A stretch of 64,000 nucleotides of DNA from Ochotona curzoniae (taxonomy: Eukaryota; Chordata; Mammalia; Lagomorpha; Ochotonidae): the NCBI RefSeq assembly GCF_017591425.1, contig NW_024465885.1, forward strand, positions 33,364,501 to 33,428,500, in the 5' to 3' direction. The notes beneath the pieces are model-generated. The model saw only the letters and a program-made list of their open reading frames with translations. It was not told where the DNA came from and searched no databases. Of this stretch, positions 46,379 to 58,234 are shown one piece after another. The position numbers were made by a program, and so were the translations under genes. How positions within the stretch are numbered: position 1 is the stretch's first letter; every line of letters begins with the position of its first letter.

Positions 46379-47839
46379 CTTCTTATGGCAGAAACACCAA
46401 GAATGTGAGGTCATTTGTAATATGGGACAGATTCTAATGTGTTTAGAAAGCTCAAAATGCACACTGTTGAAGAAAAGTATGATTCAATTACATATTTTGC
46501 AAATCACAATAAAATATCCCCTCACGATAACCTGTTTTCTATTCTTACGTTCACAATCTATAAATTGTCATTTTCACTTACTGAATGATCACATTGCAAT
46601 AACTAGGGATTTTCTATTTTCCTCTCATATATCTTTATTAAAATGATTTTTTCTCATTCAAAACTATCCTTTAAGTTAGACTCAATTACTTTATCTTCAG
46701 AGTTTTAAAGGTACAAGTCATTGGACCTATTGGCAGAGGAAACTGATTTCAAAAAGTTACAAATGTCTGTATAATTGTATTCTATCATGACTTAATGATA
46801 CGACAAAGTTGCATAGGGTCTCATTAAACATGCAATGTTGAGGTGCTATTTCCTTTTATTACATGACAACATTGATCAAACATTTATTGCTCAAAAAGAA
46901 TGATTTTAGTATCAAGCAATATAATGAATTTTTTTGCAGTTTTAGAAAATCATGGAAACAAACTTTTAAGGAGGGATAAGTTGAAAATGGTGAAAGATAA
47001 CCTTTTAAAACAATGCTATCAGACATGTTATTTCTTTAGAGTTATATAAATTATTAGTTTAAATACCTCCATGTAATTTCCAATTGATTGAAGGAGAAAA
47101 GAAATAGAACAAAGATAGTCTACACATTCCTATTTCTACTAGAAATATATAAATTCAAAGCTATTTCCAAGATAACACTCCACAGATTTGCTGAAACATT
47201 GTGAAAACAATGATTAATATATGCAGTACATCCATGATATTACTTAACAAATCATAAAATTATTTACAACTGAGAAATATTAGTGAGATTAGAAAATTTA
47301 ATCTCTAGATGAAATTCCTAAAGAATTTCATTATTTTATTCCTTAGAGTCCAAAATTGATATACATAATTTGAATTTAAATTACATGTACTTCTCATTTT
47401 AAACATCATTCTCTGTTAAAGTTAAACAAATAGATATGCTGCTGTTTCATAATATTTCTGGTAGGCTTTCTGTAAGTGACATAATATTCCTACTCCCTTA
47501 GTACACTCACTTAACTTACAAAAGCACATAAGTAGTCACAGGAAAAAATTTGTACAGACTGTATGTATTAAAGACAATCATGTTTAACAATTGAACCATG
47601 CTTACCATAACTAAAGAAAATAGATTCGATGTATAGATGTGGATAAGAATATAGATATAGATTTGCTGATACAAACATACATGTGCATTAACAGCTAAGT
47701 AAATAGGAAGAAACGATTTTAGGTCCTGTATTGGATAACTGATTTTTAAAAATCCTACAGTGATACATTAAACTGTTGTGACACTAAGTTTGCTTTTTTA
47801 CTATGAAGTAAAAGGTGGATAATTTATGACATAATGAAT
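46379..47839. other. Unassigned AT-rich sequence
   Basis: About 1.5 kb without a recognised repeat. A 106-codon plus ORF (46326-46646) overlaps the SINE fragment and is not credible. Confidence 0.45.
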
Positions 47840-48172
47840 GTTTTTTTTTTCTTTTAAAGATCCATCCATGTATATTGAAATGGCAGATACACAGAAAGGA
47901 GAGACAGAGAAAGATGCTCCATTAGCCAGTTCCCCCCCCCCCCAGTTAGCTGTAATGGTAGAGCTGAGCAAATCTGAAGCCAGGAGCCAGAAGCCTCCTC
48001 TGGATCTCCCACTTGAGTGCAAGGTCCCAAGGCTTTGGTCCACCTTAGACTGCTTTCCCAGCCCACAGGCAGGGAGCTGGATGGGAATTGGAGCAGCCAA
48101 GACACAAACTGGTGTCCATATGGGATCCTAGTGTATGCAAGGTGAGGACTTTTGCCACTGGGCTATGGTTCA
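47840..48172 (-). mobile_element. CSINE, antisense, with a 12-C run
   Basis: T-run and 'ttaaagatccatccatgtat' tail, 'ggagagacagagaaagatgc', 'aagccaggagccagaagcct', 'tctggatctcccacttgagt' and 'tccatatgggatcctagtgt'. A homopolymer of 12 C (47932-47943) stands where related copies have 'cactccccaag'. Confidence 0.88.
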
Positions 48173-48540
48173 ACACTTCATTTATTTAATTTTCACTTCT
48201 TGGAGATGGTTTTTCAGTTCTCAGAAGAAGATGGATTAATTGCTAAACAATTAATATGAATTTTAGAGAATTTGCTTAATTAGAATTAGACTCCATATTT
48301 CACATGTACTGCTCATAATTTTGCCAACTGTCATAAATGTATACTAAACTGCATATGGTTTATTAATTTCATATGTATTCAGAATAACATACATCATTTT
48401 AAAAATAGTAGTTATCAAATTATCTTTTTTTCAAATGTGCAAAGAATTCAAGAATCAAAATTTTAGCACATTATGTAGTTCTCATATTAATTTTTGTAAA
48501 GTTCAAAATATCTGTTTTCTTATATATGTATTTTTAAATT

Positions 48541-48735
48541 TAGATAAGCACACGTTAAGGAATAGAAAAACCTCATCAGCTAGCTCTCTCCCCTATGGCT
48601 ACAGTCCAGGCAATCCAGATCCCAGGATTCCATCTGAATCTCATCCCTGGGTAGCAGACACTCAAACACTTGGATCTTTCCACTGAGCTCCCAGAGCCAT
48701 CCTTAGGGGAACTCAGCTTGCTCCTCCTGAATTTG
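48541..48735 (-). mobile_element. CSINE2, antisense, fragment
   Basis: 'ctagctctctcccctatggc', 'aatccagatcccaggattcc', 'atctgaatctcatccctggg' and 'cactcaaacacttggatctt' follow the antisense CSINE2 body. The head is missing after 'gcttgctcctcctgaatttg'. Confidence 0.55.
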
Positions 48736-49333
48736 GAGTCTTCCTTAGTTAGACTCATCATCCGTTAACTTGGTTAGTTTTGGGGAGTGATCTTTCCAAT
48801 ATGTATTTTCTTCAAATGAGCTTTAGCGGCTATTTTCTATTTGGACTTTTGAACTGGTCATAATTCAGATCAAATTCAATAGGCTATTTTTGCTATCGAT
48901 CTTTGTCCCCAGGGCTTCTGCCTTATCACTCTGCGACTGTCCACTCATGACCTGAGACAAGATAGTCTGGTGTCTTGCTGACTTTTTCTGTTAACTTTCC
49001 CTTCCTAACATCCAACTTGAGACTTGACATGTTCTTGTTTCATAGACTCCAAAACTCCCCAGTGTGAGGTCTTCAAAGCAATTCTGTTTCCCTTTGGAAT
49101 TTCTTTGGAGCAAAGGACTTTGTCATTTTCTCAATTTAAATTGCTTTGATATGTTTTAAGATGATCGTGCTTCCTTCCAGAGTTTTTATATCTTAAAAAA
49201 ATCTTATTTAGGATGTCTTTTTGTTTACTTATGAATTATTTTCTCTCCTCCCAGTTTAACAGCATTTTTTTTTCTAGGCTGAGATTCTGCTTTCTTACTT
49301 GTTTTATTAGAATTTCCCCTTTTATTTTTATTT
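48736..49333. other. Unassigned sequence
   Basis: T/C-rich DNA; it might be an old inverted L1 5' segment, but I could not align it with confidence. Confidence 0.35.
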
Positions 49334-49592
49334 TTATTTCTTAAGATTTATTTATATGAAAGGCAGAGTTGCAGAGAGACAGAGCTATCTCACAGCTGCG
49401 GCTTCACTTTACAAAGGGCTGCATAGACCTGGAGTGAGACAGATGGAAGAGACTTTAAGTATTCAGCCATCTTCCACCGCTTTTATCAGGCACTTAGCAG
49501 GGAACTGGGTGGGAAATGGAATGGTCCTTGGACAACAGAAGCTCATATGGGATGCCAACATTGCACGAACCAGCTTCACCCACTGAACTGGC
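49334..49592 (-). mobile_element. CSINE, antisense
   Basis: 'tcttaagatttatttatatg' and 'aaaggcagagttgcagagag' tail, then 'cagccatcttccaccgcttt', 'agcagggaactgggtgggaa' and 'agctcatatgggatgccaac', ending at 'actgaactggccc'. The central part is rearranged or highly diverged. Confidence 0.75.
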
Positions 49593-50221
49593 CCTTTCTT
49601 TTTTTTTTTATACATAGTTGATGTTCTGAGATAATTCTTTATAGGTCTCCAATTGTCTTTAGGTTTAGAGACTGTCTCGTTACTTTATTTCTGAATTACA
49701 TGTAAACAGAATCCTGTTGCAAAATTTTACAATGGCCACTTTTCTGGAGGCTCTCTGCTATTTTTTACTTTCATATTTTTACTCTGATTCTGAAACTGAA
49801 TCTTACGTGATAGATATTTTTCTTTTCACATTATTTTTGTTTGGATTAATTGTGTTCCTCAGATCTCTTTACCTTAATTTCGTTCTTTCCCATCCTTGCT
49901 TGTAATGCTTCTACTGCAGACATACCCTCTTCTACCCACAAGCTTCATTCCACTTGAAATAACTCCAAAAAAGTTTCTGCTTATTCATAGTCACTCCATG
50001 ACCAAAGCACGCTGTTGGATGTCCATAGCCACCCCATCATCAAAGCATGGATTAGCAGAAAAAAAATAATGAGCTGGTCCACCGAGAATTCCTGTGTCAA
50101 TTCTCAAGACAAATTTGTACCAACAGCTACTTCAATTAAGTTTTAGATTAAAATATTTTTCTAAATATATTTATTCAAAATTTTAAGCCCAGGTGTATTT
50201 TTATTTTCCAGTGTCCAATTG
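49593..50221. other. Unassigned T-rich sequence
   Basis: No nameable repeat. Two similar short phrases ('catgaccaaagcacg' near 49998 and 'catcatcaaagcatgg' near 50034) may be a minor local duplication. Confidence 0.4.
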
Positions 50222-50325
50222 ATAATCTACAAAATAACAATACTTAGGTATTAAAAATACAAAATAATCTACAAAATAATCTACAAAATAATCTACAAAA
50301 TAACAATACTTAGGTATTAAAAATA
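50222..50325. repeat. Tandem duplication with 12-bp subrepeat
   Basis: A 38-bp segment beginning 'ataatctacaaaataacaat' occurs at 50222-50259 and again, identical, at 50288-50325. Between them the 12-mer 'aatctacaaaat' is repeated in tandem. Overall period is 66 bp. Confidence 0.92.
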
Positions 50326-51325
50326 TTCTTAATATCTACATATTGTAAATTGCATTTTAGTGCTTGATTTTCTTTAATAATAAAACAATATGTCAAAGTT
50401 AATTGGCTTATATTTTATAATACACAAATAGCTTTTATTGAAATTTAATAAAACGCACCAGGGAATCTTGTGAAATTATCTTTGTAGGGTGTTACCCACT
50501 TCAATTTACATCTCACTAAACCCTAATTTTCACTTTCATTTAGTGGAAATACTTTTATAATCATAAAGAAATGCAACACCTCACCCATTTATTGGATATT
50601 AGCAAATCAATCACACAAATATATTTAAAGTAATAATTAGCAATGAAATTTTCACTACATCATGGAATATTTGCAATTTACAATGAAGAGGATGTAGATG
50701 TACCTAAAAGTACTTAACTCTGATTTAGTCTTCATCTGCCATTGATTATCTACATTTTTCTTGTCTTCATAGGGAGGACAGAAGGAAGGATTGACAAGTG
50801 GTACTGACCTCTGCCGATGAAGTAGGAAGTTAGAATGAAGCTTATCCTTCAGACTGCAGGCTGAGTCATGACCCTCCCATTTAGATCCCTTGACAAAGTA
50901 TTGAAGATAGACACACCAGACATATAGGGGCATCTGTTAGGTATCTACTGACTACTAAATTGTACTCTTGTAAAAAGCAGACTAAAACATTTTTTTTAAA
51001 ATCACGGTTAATTAAATGATAAAAGGGAAGGCATTAATTAAACCAACATTTATCACATCAAATATAGGTTGTACAGAATTGTCAATGAAAGTTCACAAAG
51101 AAAAAAATAACCACTGAGATGAAAAAACTTATACTGCATTTATTACATTATCTAGAACCTATCATGTCTGCCTTGTAAAAATAGGACAGTGCACACATAT
51201 AAAAATTATATTAGAAGTTAAACTATTATTTAAAATATCCAGGTTTTGGAGCTAAAAAGCAATATAATTCATCAATATGAATATATTCAAAGAAAGACAA
51301 CAATAAAACACAAAAACAATTCAAG
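50326..51325. other. Unassigned AT-rich sequence
   Basis: A 92-codon minus-strand ORF (50655-50933) covers a slightly less AT-rich patch. No domain or repeat is recognised. Confidence 0.4.
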
Positions 51326-51725
51326 GTACACATTGTGGCATAGGAAATTAAGTTTCTAACTGCAATGTTGGCATGCCATATGAGTATGAATTCAAGCCCT
51401 GGGTGTTCCATTTCAAATCCAGTTTCTTAAAAATTTGCCTCAAAAAGAACACAAAGAAAACCCAAGGATGGGGGCCCTTGCCACCAATATTAGAGACGTG
51501 AATGAAGTTTCAGCCATTTGGCTTTATCCTGACTCATGAGAGGCTTATTTGGTCTTTTAGGGGAAAGAACCAGAAAACGGAAGGTATCAAATCTCTCTCT
51601 CCCTCTCTCTCTCTCTCTCCCTCTCTCTCTCTCTCTCTCCCTCTCTCTCTCTCTCCCTCTCTCTCTCTTTTTCTCTCTCTCTCTCTCTTATTTTTCCAGC
51701 TTTCCCTCTCCCTGTCCAACCTCTT
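51326..51725 (+). mobile_element. CSINE2, sense, with expanded (CT)n
   Basis: Head 'tacacattgtggcataggaa' and 'ggcatgccatatgagtatga', then 'attcaagccctgggtgttcc' (B-box region), 'gcccttgccaccaatattag' and 'gacgtgaatgaagtttcagc'. The pyrimidine-rich 3' block has grown into a CT/CCCT tract of about 97 bases (51592-51688). Confidence 0.7.
51592..51688. repeat. (CT)n / (CCCTCT)n polypyrimidine tract
   Basis: Near-pure C/T run with CCCT interruptions at regular spacing. Translation of it gives the Ser/Leu/Pro ORFs on this strand and Arg/Glu ORFs on the other, which are artefacts. Confidence 0.95.
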
Positions 51726-51759
51726 TTAGCAATGCTAACTTTCAAAAAGAAAAATGTAA

Positions 51760-52530
51760 AAACTTAAGAAAATAATAATATTATAATAGCAAAGAATTTC
51801 AATGAGCAGAAGTTGTGTGAAATGGCCAAATGAAAAATAGAATTGGAAAGTAAACTAGTTGATAGACTTTGGAATAACTATTCATGAAAATGTTCAAACA
51901 ATATATTTAAGTGAAAGAAAAAAAAAAACAGATATAGGTTGATAGAAACCATGTTGATTGAGAAAATAGATTTGGAAAATGATGAAGAAAGCTTTAACAC
52001 TGAATGAAACAAAACTCAGTTGAATCCTATGTGGAAATAAGCAGAAAGCCAGAAGGAAAAGAAACAGGGGCAAAAAATATCTCAGAAACTTTGGTGGAAA
52101 ACTGATAATATTAGATGAAAAATGTTAAATCTACATAGTAACCAAGTTCAGTGGGTGTCAAGTAGCATAGAAGCAGGTTATCTACGGAAATACACAGTAT
52201 TTGAATGCAAAGAACAATAAGAACATTTTTTTAAAAGCAGGTTGGATGATATAATTTACCATAGGAAAGAATCTAGTAAGAGTATCAATTCACCTCGCTG
52301 CACAAACTATGAAAGCAAAAGACAGCAAGAGAACCTTTTTAAAGAGGGGGAGAAAAAGACTATCAATCTAAAACTTAGTAACCACAAATTCCCCTTTGAA
52401 TGTGAAGGACAAATTAAACTTTTATTACAAAAACAAAAATGGAGAAAATGTATGACTAACAAACTTTCCCTACAAAAAATGTTAAAAGGTATCTTCATGG
52501 CTGAAATGAAATAAAACATGCAAATAATTA
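51760..52530 (+). mobile_element. Old L1 5'-region, sense
   Basis: The right half is diagnostic: 'gcaaaagacagcaagagaac', 'gtgaaggacaaattaaactt', 'gactaacaaactttccctac' and 'gtatcttcatggctgaaatg' parallel the region upstream of ORF1 in older mammalian L1s ('gaaagcagcaagagaaaa', 'cctgccctacaagaaatact', 'gttcttcaggctgaaagg'). With the sense L1 3' part at 53210 it may be one internally deleted element. Confidence 0.62.
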
Positions 52531-52595
52531 AATGCAGGCTAAAGGAAAGGAATTTTAAAAGCTCCAGAAAAGCTATTGAAAAAGATGTATCCTCA

Positions 52596-52925
52596 AGCCC
52601 GGCGCAGTGGCCTGGCGGCTAAAGTGCTCGCCTTGAACACAGCGGAATCCCATATGGGTGCCAGTTCTAATCCTGACGGCTCCACTTCCCATCCAGCTCC
52701 CTGATTGTGGCCAGGGAAGCAATCGAGGATGGCCCAAGGCTTTGGGACCCTGCATTCGTGTATGAGAACCAGAGGAAGTTCCTGGCTCCTAGTTTGGATT
52801 GGCACAGCACCGGCCATTGTGGTCACTTAAGGAGTGAATCATAGGATGGAAGATCTTCCTCTCTCTCTGTCTCTCCTCCTCTCTGTATATCTGACTTTGC
52901 AATAAAAATCTTTAAAAAAATAAAT
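52596..52925 (+). mobile_element. CSINE of the older subfamily, sense, with TSD
   Basis: Head 'gcccggcgcagtggcctggc' then 'ggctaaagtgctcgccttga', keeping the extra bases after the A box. 'ccacttcccatccagctccc', 'gttcctggctcctagtttgg' and 'tgactttgcaataaaaatct' follow. TSD copies 'aaaaagatgtatcctca' (52579-52595) and 'aaaaagacgtatcctca' (52926-52942) differ at one base. Confidence 0.93.
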
Positions 52926-52967
52926 AAAAAGACGTATCCTCACATATCACCAGGTTAACCAAAAGGA

Positions 52968-53080
52968 AATATATATATGATAATTAATACATATATTACC
53001 TACAAATGCACAGTATTTGAACATCTATATATTTAAATATATATTGCATATGTATACTGTATATATATATATGTATATGG
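52968..53080. repeat. TA-rich low-complexity tract
   Basis: ATATAT-rich DNA with short interruptions between the SINE and the L1 3' part. Confidence 0.75.
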
Positions 53081-53209
53081 CATTAACATTATTCGGCAAA
53101 TACAACTATGTCTTTAAAACTTCCCACAAGGAAAATCCCAGGGAAACATACACTCATGTATGAAATCTACTGAAAACTTAAAAAATATAAACATTATTTT
53201 TTCTCAACA

Positions 53210-54830
53210 ATTCAAGGTGTATTGCAAGCAGTAATAATTAAAACAACTTTATTCTAGGGGTAAGAACTCACATGTCAACCGATGTAAAAGACTAGATTCC
53301 CATCAATTAATCCACACATCCATAATCAACTGATCTTTGTCAAATACGCTAGCATTACTCTAGAAGAGGGAAAGTCTGTCCAAAATTTCTGTTGGGAGAA
53401 TGCGTTTTCTGCAGGTAGAGGTAAGGAACACGGTCCCAAACGTTTACCCTTACATTAAAACAAATGATAATTCACAATGGATCAGGGATCTAAGTCTAAG
53501 ACCTGGAAACATCAAATTACTTGAGTAAAGCAGAGGGGACACTTTGTATGACAAAGATAAAGGCAGAACTTCTTGAATAAGTCCACAGAAACATAGATAG
53601 CAAAAGCAGACATAAACAGTGGGAATTACATCACATTTACAAGCTTTTGCCTTTCAAAGCAAACATTATAAAAGTGAAGCGATAACCAAGAGAATGAGAG
53701 GAAATATTTGCGAACTATATAAATGATAGAGGGTTAATATCCAGAATATTTAAGCAGCTCATGAAAACTTTAAAAAATGCAATTTTTAAGAAGTGAGGTA
53801 AATATATGAGCAAGTATTATTATTACTATTATTATTATTATTTTCCATGATATGCTTTTATAAGTATTGAAATCCACTGCTTCAAATCCCCTTCCTCTCT
53901 TTCCATTCTCCCCCTACCTGCGCTGTTTTTCCTCTTGTTGTTATGACAGTATTGTCCTTCAGCATCAGTCACAAGTCCAACATTCTGATATTTAAAAGTA
54001 TCATGGCAGTGTTAGTATAAGTAATGTTACAACGTGTACTATGTTATCATCAAGCTATGTTTAACAGTTTAATTGGGTAAAGGAAATGTGGTATATCTAC
54101 TCCATCAAATACTGCTCAGTCATTAAAAAGAACAGAATTCTGCCATTTGCAGCAAAAAGGACAGAAGTAGAGATCATTCGTCTCAGTGAAACAGGCCAAA
54201 CCAGAAGGGGACATATATATTCCCTCCGACATAAGGAAATCTTCATGGACAGTTTTTCAAAGGATAAAATACAAATGACCAACAGACATAAAGATGCTGA
54301 GGATCATAAAGCTCACTAGCTATCAAGAAATACAGTTATAAATCACAATGAAGTTTTATTTCACCCGAGTTAGAATGACTATCATGTAAAAATTCCAAAG
54401 AAGAGAATGACAACTTTGGGTCATTTGGGGAGAAAAAGGTGTCCTAAACCATTATCAGTGTGAAAGTAAATCTGAAAATAGTACTATTATATAACCTTGT
54501 CAATATACTCCTGGAAATACATTCAGTAGAATTGAAACCTGCATATTTATCTGTATTCCTGTGTTTGTAGCAACCCAAATCATGTTAGCTACAGTATGAA
54601 TCAACTTGGAGAATATATATTTAAAATGGAATACTACTACTCAGCTGTAAAACAAATAATGAAACCTTATGTTTTGAAAATTTATGGGAGCAAATGAAAC
54701 AATTATGCTTTGTGAAATAAGCCAGTCACAAAGAGAAAAAAAATCTATTTTCCTTGATTTATAATAATATACCAAACACTAAAAAATGAATCTGAGTAAA
54801 ATGAACATTTTAAAATTGCAGTCTTGTTTG
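53210..54830 (+). mobile_element. LINE-1 ORF2 end and 3'UTR, sense, interrupted
   Basis: 'cacacatccataatcaactg' and 'atctttgtcaaatacgctag', 'cacaatggatcagggatcta', 'gagggttaatatccagaata' and, beyond the insertion, 'caaaggataaaatacaaatg', 'atcacaatgaagttttattt', 'agcaacccaaatcatgttag' and 'aatactactactcagctgta' occur in L1 order. Between about 53811 and 54234 another L1 is inserted. No open frame of useful length remains. Confidence 0.75.
53811..54234 (-). mobile_element. L1 3' end with 5' inversion, nested
   Basis: Left part (53811-54070) is an inverted L1 3'UTR: (ATT)n tail, 'ttttccatgatatgctttta', C/T-rich block and 'ccttcagcatcagtcacaag'. Right part (54071-54234) is the upstream L1 segment in the opposite orientation: 'aggaaatgtggtatatctac', 'tcaaatactgctcagtcatt' and 'tcagtgaaacaggccaaacc'. 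This head-to-head arrangement is the classic 5'-inversion (twin priming) product. Diverged flanks 'aaatatatgagcaag' and 'aaatcttcatggacag' may be its TSD in the host L1. Confidence 0.65.
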
Positions 54831-55767
54831 CGGCCTTTGAGGCACAGTGATATGATCAAATCTCAAAGAAAACATGTTAGAGATTTGCCAAGACATGTGA
54901 AAATTATTTCATTTTCGTAAATGATAATATGTCACCAAGACGGAAAAGCTATGACATTATCACAGAGTTGTACTTGATGTGATTCAAGAGTATATTCAGA
55001 GTCAGCCAGCCACTGTGAGTGAATGACAGTTTAATATAAATGTACGATGACCAAATGACAGTGACATGCACACATTTGTTCTGTATCAATCAATCAAAAT
55101 CTTCATGTGATAATTGTAATTATGTGTCCATTGTGGATTCAGTGTAAGCTTCCTAGCCAAATTCAGAACTGAATTAGCATCTCAGGTAGTGACTTTTCTG
55201 TGTGTCCTAAGGAAGTTACTATAAAAATTTGAGACACATGACTGTCACTAATCATTGTTGTATCTTACCAAATTTATATCTACAGATTCGGCATCTAAAA
55301 AGCAAACGTTAAATTCTTATCAGGTAGTTGGATATCATGGGACAAGGTGCTACACATCCTGTCTTTTAGGTGTTTTGAGATAGAGTACTTAGTTAATGAT
55401 CCAAAACAGAAAAAAATAATAATAGTTTGAATACTTTATATAGGAAGTACTCCTTGTCAGCTCCTATTTTCTTTGTAAGTGGAAATGTAGCCAAATAATA
55501 TAAAAAATTAGGCAGATACAAAATGAAATACAGAGTGACCTTCTGATTTGCATGCTTGTTCAAATTTTTGGAATCTTATACTGGAGACAAATAATAGAAG
55601 AAATAGAATTTAGGTATATTCCTTATATTATTTAATAGCTTTATAATATAGAAAAGCTAACTATTGGATAAAACAAATATCAATTAGTAAAATGGAAAGA
55701 GTTCAACAGGAAGTCTGTGATAATAGCAGTCTCTACAAAATTGAAAACATGCCATTTATGAAGTTAA
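54831..55767. other. Unassigned AT-rich sequence
   Basis: No recognised repeat or ORF. Confidence 0.45.
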
Positions 55768-55905
55768 ACACATGTTCCCATTCACTCTAATAGTTTTAAA
55801 TATATATAAATACATAAATATATAATATATTATGTAAAAATATGCATATATATATCTGTACTAATACACATGTTCCCACATTCACTCCAATAGCTTTAAA
55901 TATAT
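55768..55905. repeat. 98-bp-offset partial tandem duplication
   Basis: The segment 'acacatgttcccattcactc' through 'taaatatat' at 55768-55805 recurs at 55866-55905 with three small differences. The spacer is TA-rich. Confidence 0.88.
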
Positions 55906-55985
55906 GCAAACATGTACATAAATACATATATTTTTCTATAAATACATATGAATTTAAATATATACACACACACATATATATATAA
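55800..55985. repeat. TA-rich low-complexity tract
   Basis: ATATAT and TACATA units with a short (CA)n at 55964-55973, overlapping the duplication. Confidence 0.85.
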
Positions 55986-57084
55986 AACGTTATAACTAAT
56001 ATGATTCTGAAGGATTTGTGTCTCTATCTGAGCACTGGGTTTTTAAGAAACAAATTTGAAAGAATACCATGCACAATATACACATATAGAGTGGATTTTT
56101 GTATGCATTTTTGTAAGCTGATTCTCCAACTATGGGAAAGCTGACACAATTCAAGCTCCTGTTCATAAATGTGATGTTCTTGCATCACCATGAACTTTAT
56201 ACTTACTATCAAATTTACTGTAATTTTCTCACCTAATTTTAAATAATCAACATTTATATTTGTTGAGTCATTATGAGGTAGCAGGTTATTTAAAGACTGA
56301 ATGCTTTAATAGTCATTACGTTATGAGACTGGCCCTTCAGTTATTATTCCCTTACTGAGAAAAAATTTTAAAAACTCATGGAAAATAAATGAAAGAACAA
56401 TGTTTCAAGCATAATTTAGCAGCAAGTTCTGTTAAAATAGCTGTTTTATGTTTTCACTAGGGGCCTTAAACTAGGCAAGGCGATTTCCCATTGGTTTCTT
56501 TAGCATATTGTAAAATAGACTCATAATCAAACCAAGGAAACAGTGTTTTAACTGTCTTTCCAAAATGAAATTTCAGAATTTTTATAGCATAAAGTACTTA
56601 TGCACATATTCAAGTCCAATAAGGGGTGAGATATGTATTTTGAACTGCATTCAAATAGTTGGTGTAATCATTTACACAATAAGTTGTAGAAACTTTCATG
56701 TGAAAATTTTAGATGAATTATAATGTTTTTAACAAATTTTAAAGTGTCATGTTCTTAATGGAAATAAAAAAATTCTGATACTACCAAAATCTGATTCTGC
56801 CATCCTACAAGTGTAACTACAACATGTATAAAAAGCTGCAAAAAGTCTTTGAACTTCTTTGACTCTCATTGTGTTCAGCAGAAATGAAGGAGATAAGAAT
56901 TATAAATTGATCTTTGAGGTCCCGTTAAAATTTTAGGAATCATTACAATTTATTGGCAGAATTTTGTCAGTTAATGTTAAAAGAGATAAATTTCCAAATT
57001 TCTGTCAGTAATTCAGAACTTTGCTCCCTTAGGTTCATATCTTAGAAGACATATTTTGCAAATAGAAAAGGTACATGTACAAAT
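55986..57084. other. Unassigned AT-rich sequence
   Basis: No feature named. A 62-codon minus ORF (56024-56212) is unremarkable. Confidence 0.45.
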
Positions 57085-57185
57085 ACTCAACCAAAGGGTT
57101 ATAGTTGGTACAATACAGGGGAAAACAAGATGAGGGATTGAGGGGGGAAGTTGGAAGGGAAAATCTTAATATCATAAAAGATATA
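57085..57185 (+). mobile_element. L1 3' terminus, sense (tentative)
   Basis: 'acaatacaggggaaaacaag', 'atgagggattgaggggggaa' and 'gttggaagggaaaatcttaa' resemble the purine-rich end of lagomorph L1 3'UTRs in sense orientation (compare the inverted copies at 53880 and 60420), followed by A/T-rich sequence. Confidence 0.35.
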
Positions 57186-57867
57186 AATGTTTTGAAATAT
57201 TAAAATATTAAAGTAAATTAAATTTTATAATTAAATTTAAACAATTTAAAAATGATCACAAAACAATTATAAAAAAGTACTCAATTCACCCAATAATGTT
57301 CCAATTCTAGAAAAACTATATTTTCCATTTCAAATGCTTCACTTTTTATAACACTTTTAATATTAAATTTAATGACTTATGGGAAAGATTTGTGATGATA
57401 TAAAAATTCACCAATTTGTAAGGAGTATGTTGTAGGCTATATTTATATTTGAAGCAGTCATTATCAACATAGATTTATTATCAACTTGGCATTTTGCTCC
57501 TGTAAGATAAACAAACTTTATGTTGTCCTGCTAAATGTAAAGATCAATTCTTAGGCCATTAAGTATTAAAATATTTTTTAAATGTTAGCATTTATATTGC
57601 ACATTTTCTAATGCACATGTACAGTCATTTTATGCAAGGAAAACATGATCTCCCTAATAATAATGATAATAATAAGAATGATAATGATAAAATTTCCTTA
57701 CATTCCTTTCATGAATTTAGTAGTAATCATGACAAATTACACATGTGTAAACCTATTGCTTCAGTCTCTGTTATTGGTAAAGATGATAAAATCATTTAGG
57801 TAGATATATGCACATGTCATTTTACAAACCTTAAGGAATTAAACAGGCAGGATGTTGCAGTATTGGT
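57186..57867. other. Unassigned AT-rich sequence
   Basis: A short (AAT/GAT)n patch at 57655-57690 produces a chance Asn/Asp-rich ORF. Confidence 0.45.
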
Positions 57868-58010
57868 TGTATGCTTAACTCTTTGACATAGTAATTTCTC
57901 TCCTAATAATTTTACGTACAATAAAATCATATATATGAGTCAAGTGCATGAACCATGATCTGGTGAGACATTGTATGTGAAAACAAAATTCTGTAATCTG
58001 CATTTTTACA
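57868..58010 (+). mobile_element. Old L1ME-like 3'UTR fragment, sense
   Basis: 'taactctttgacatagtaat', 'ttctctcctaataattttac', 'gagtcaagtgcatgaaccat' and 'gtgaaaacaaaattctgtaa' follow the sense 3'UTR of older L1M/L1ME elements ('ctttgacccagcaattccac', 'cctaaggaaataatcacaa', 'aaaaattggaaacaac'). Confidence 0.5.
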
Positions 58011-58234
58011 ATTTTAGCTTTTGATAATGATTTACACTAGTTCTCATTTTCAGGCTTTAAGAAGAAACAAAGAAAAATATATATAATAAGAAATTAAAGA
58101 GACATAATTTAAACAAATTTACATCTATGTGTTTTCATATTTGTTTATTTGAACAGCAGAGAACTAAACACAGAAACACACACACACACAAACACTGGCA
58201 GAATTCATTATTCAACATCAGGTTTTTATGTCAT

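Noticed and set aside
51502..51775. Ser/Leu/Pro-rich and Arg/Glu-rich ORFs on the two strands
   Set aside because: Both are translations of the (CT)n tract.
54086..54319. 77-codon plus-strand ORF
   Set aside because: It spans the junction between the inverted part of one L1 and the host L1, so it cannot be a real gene.
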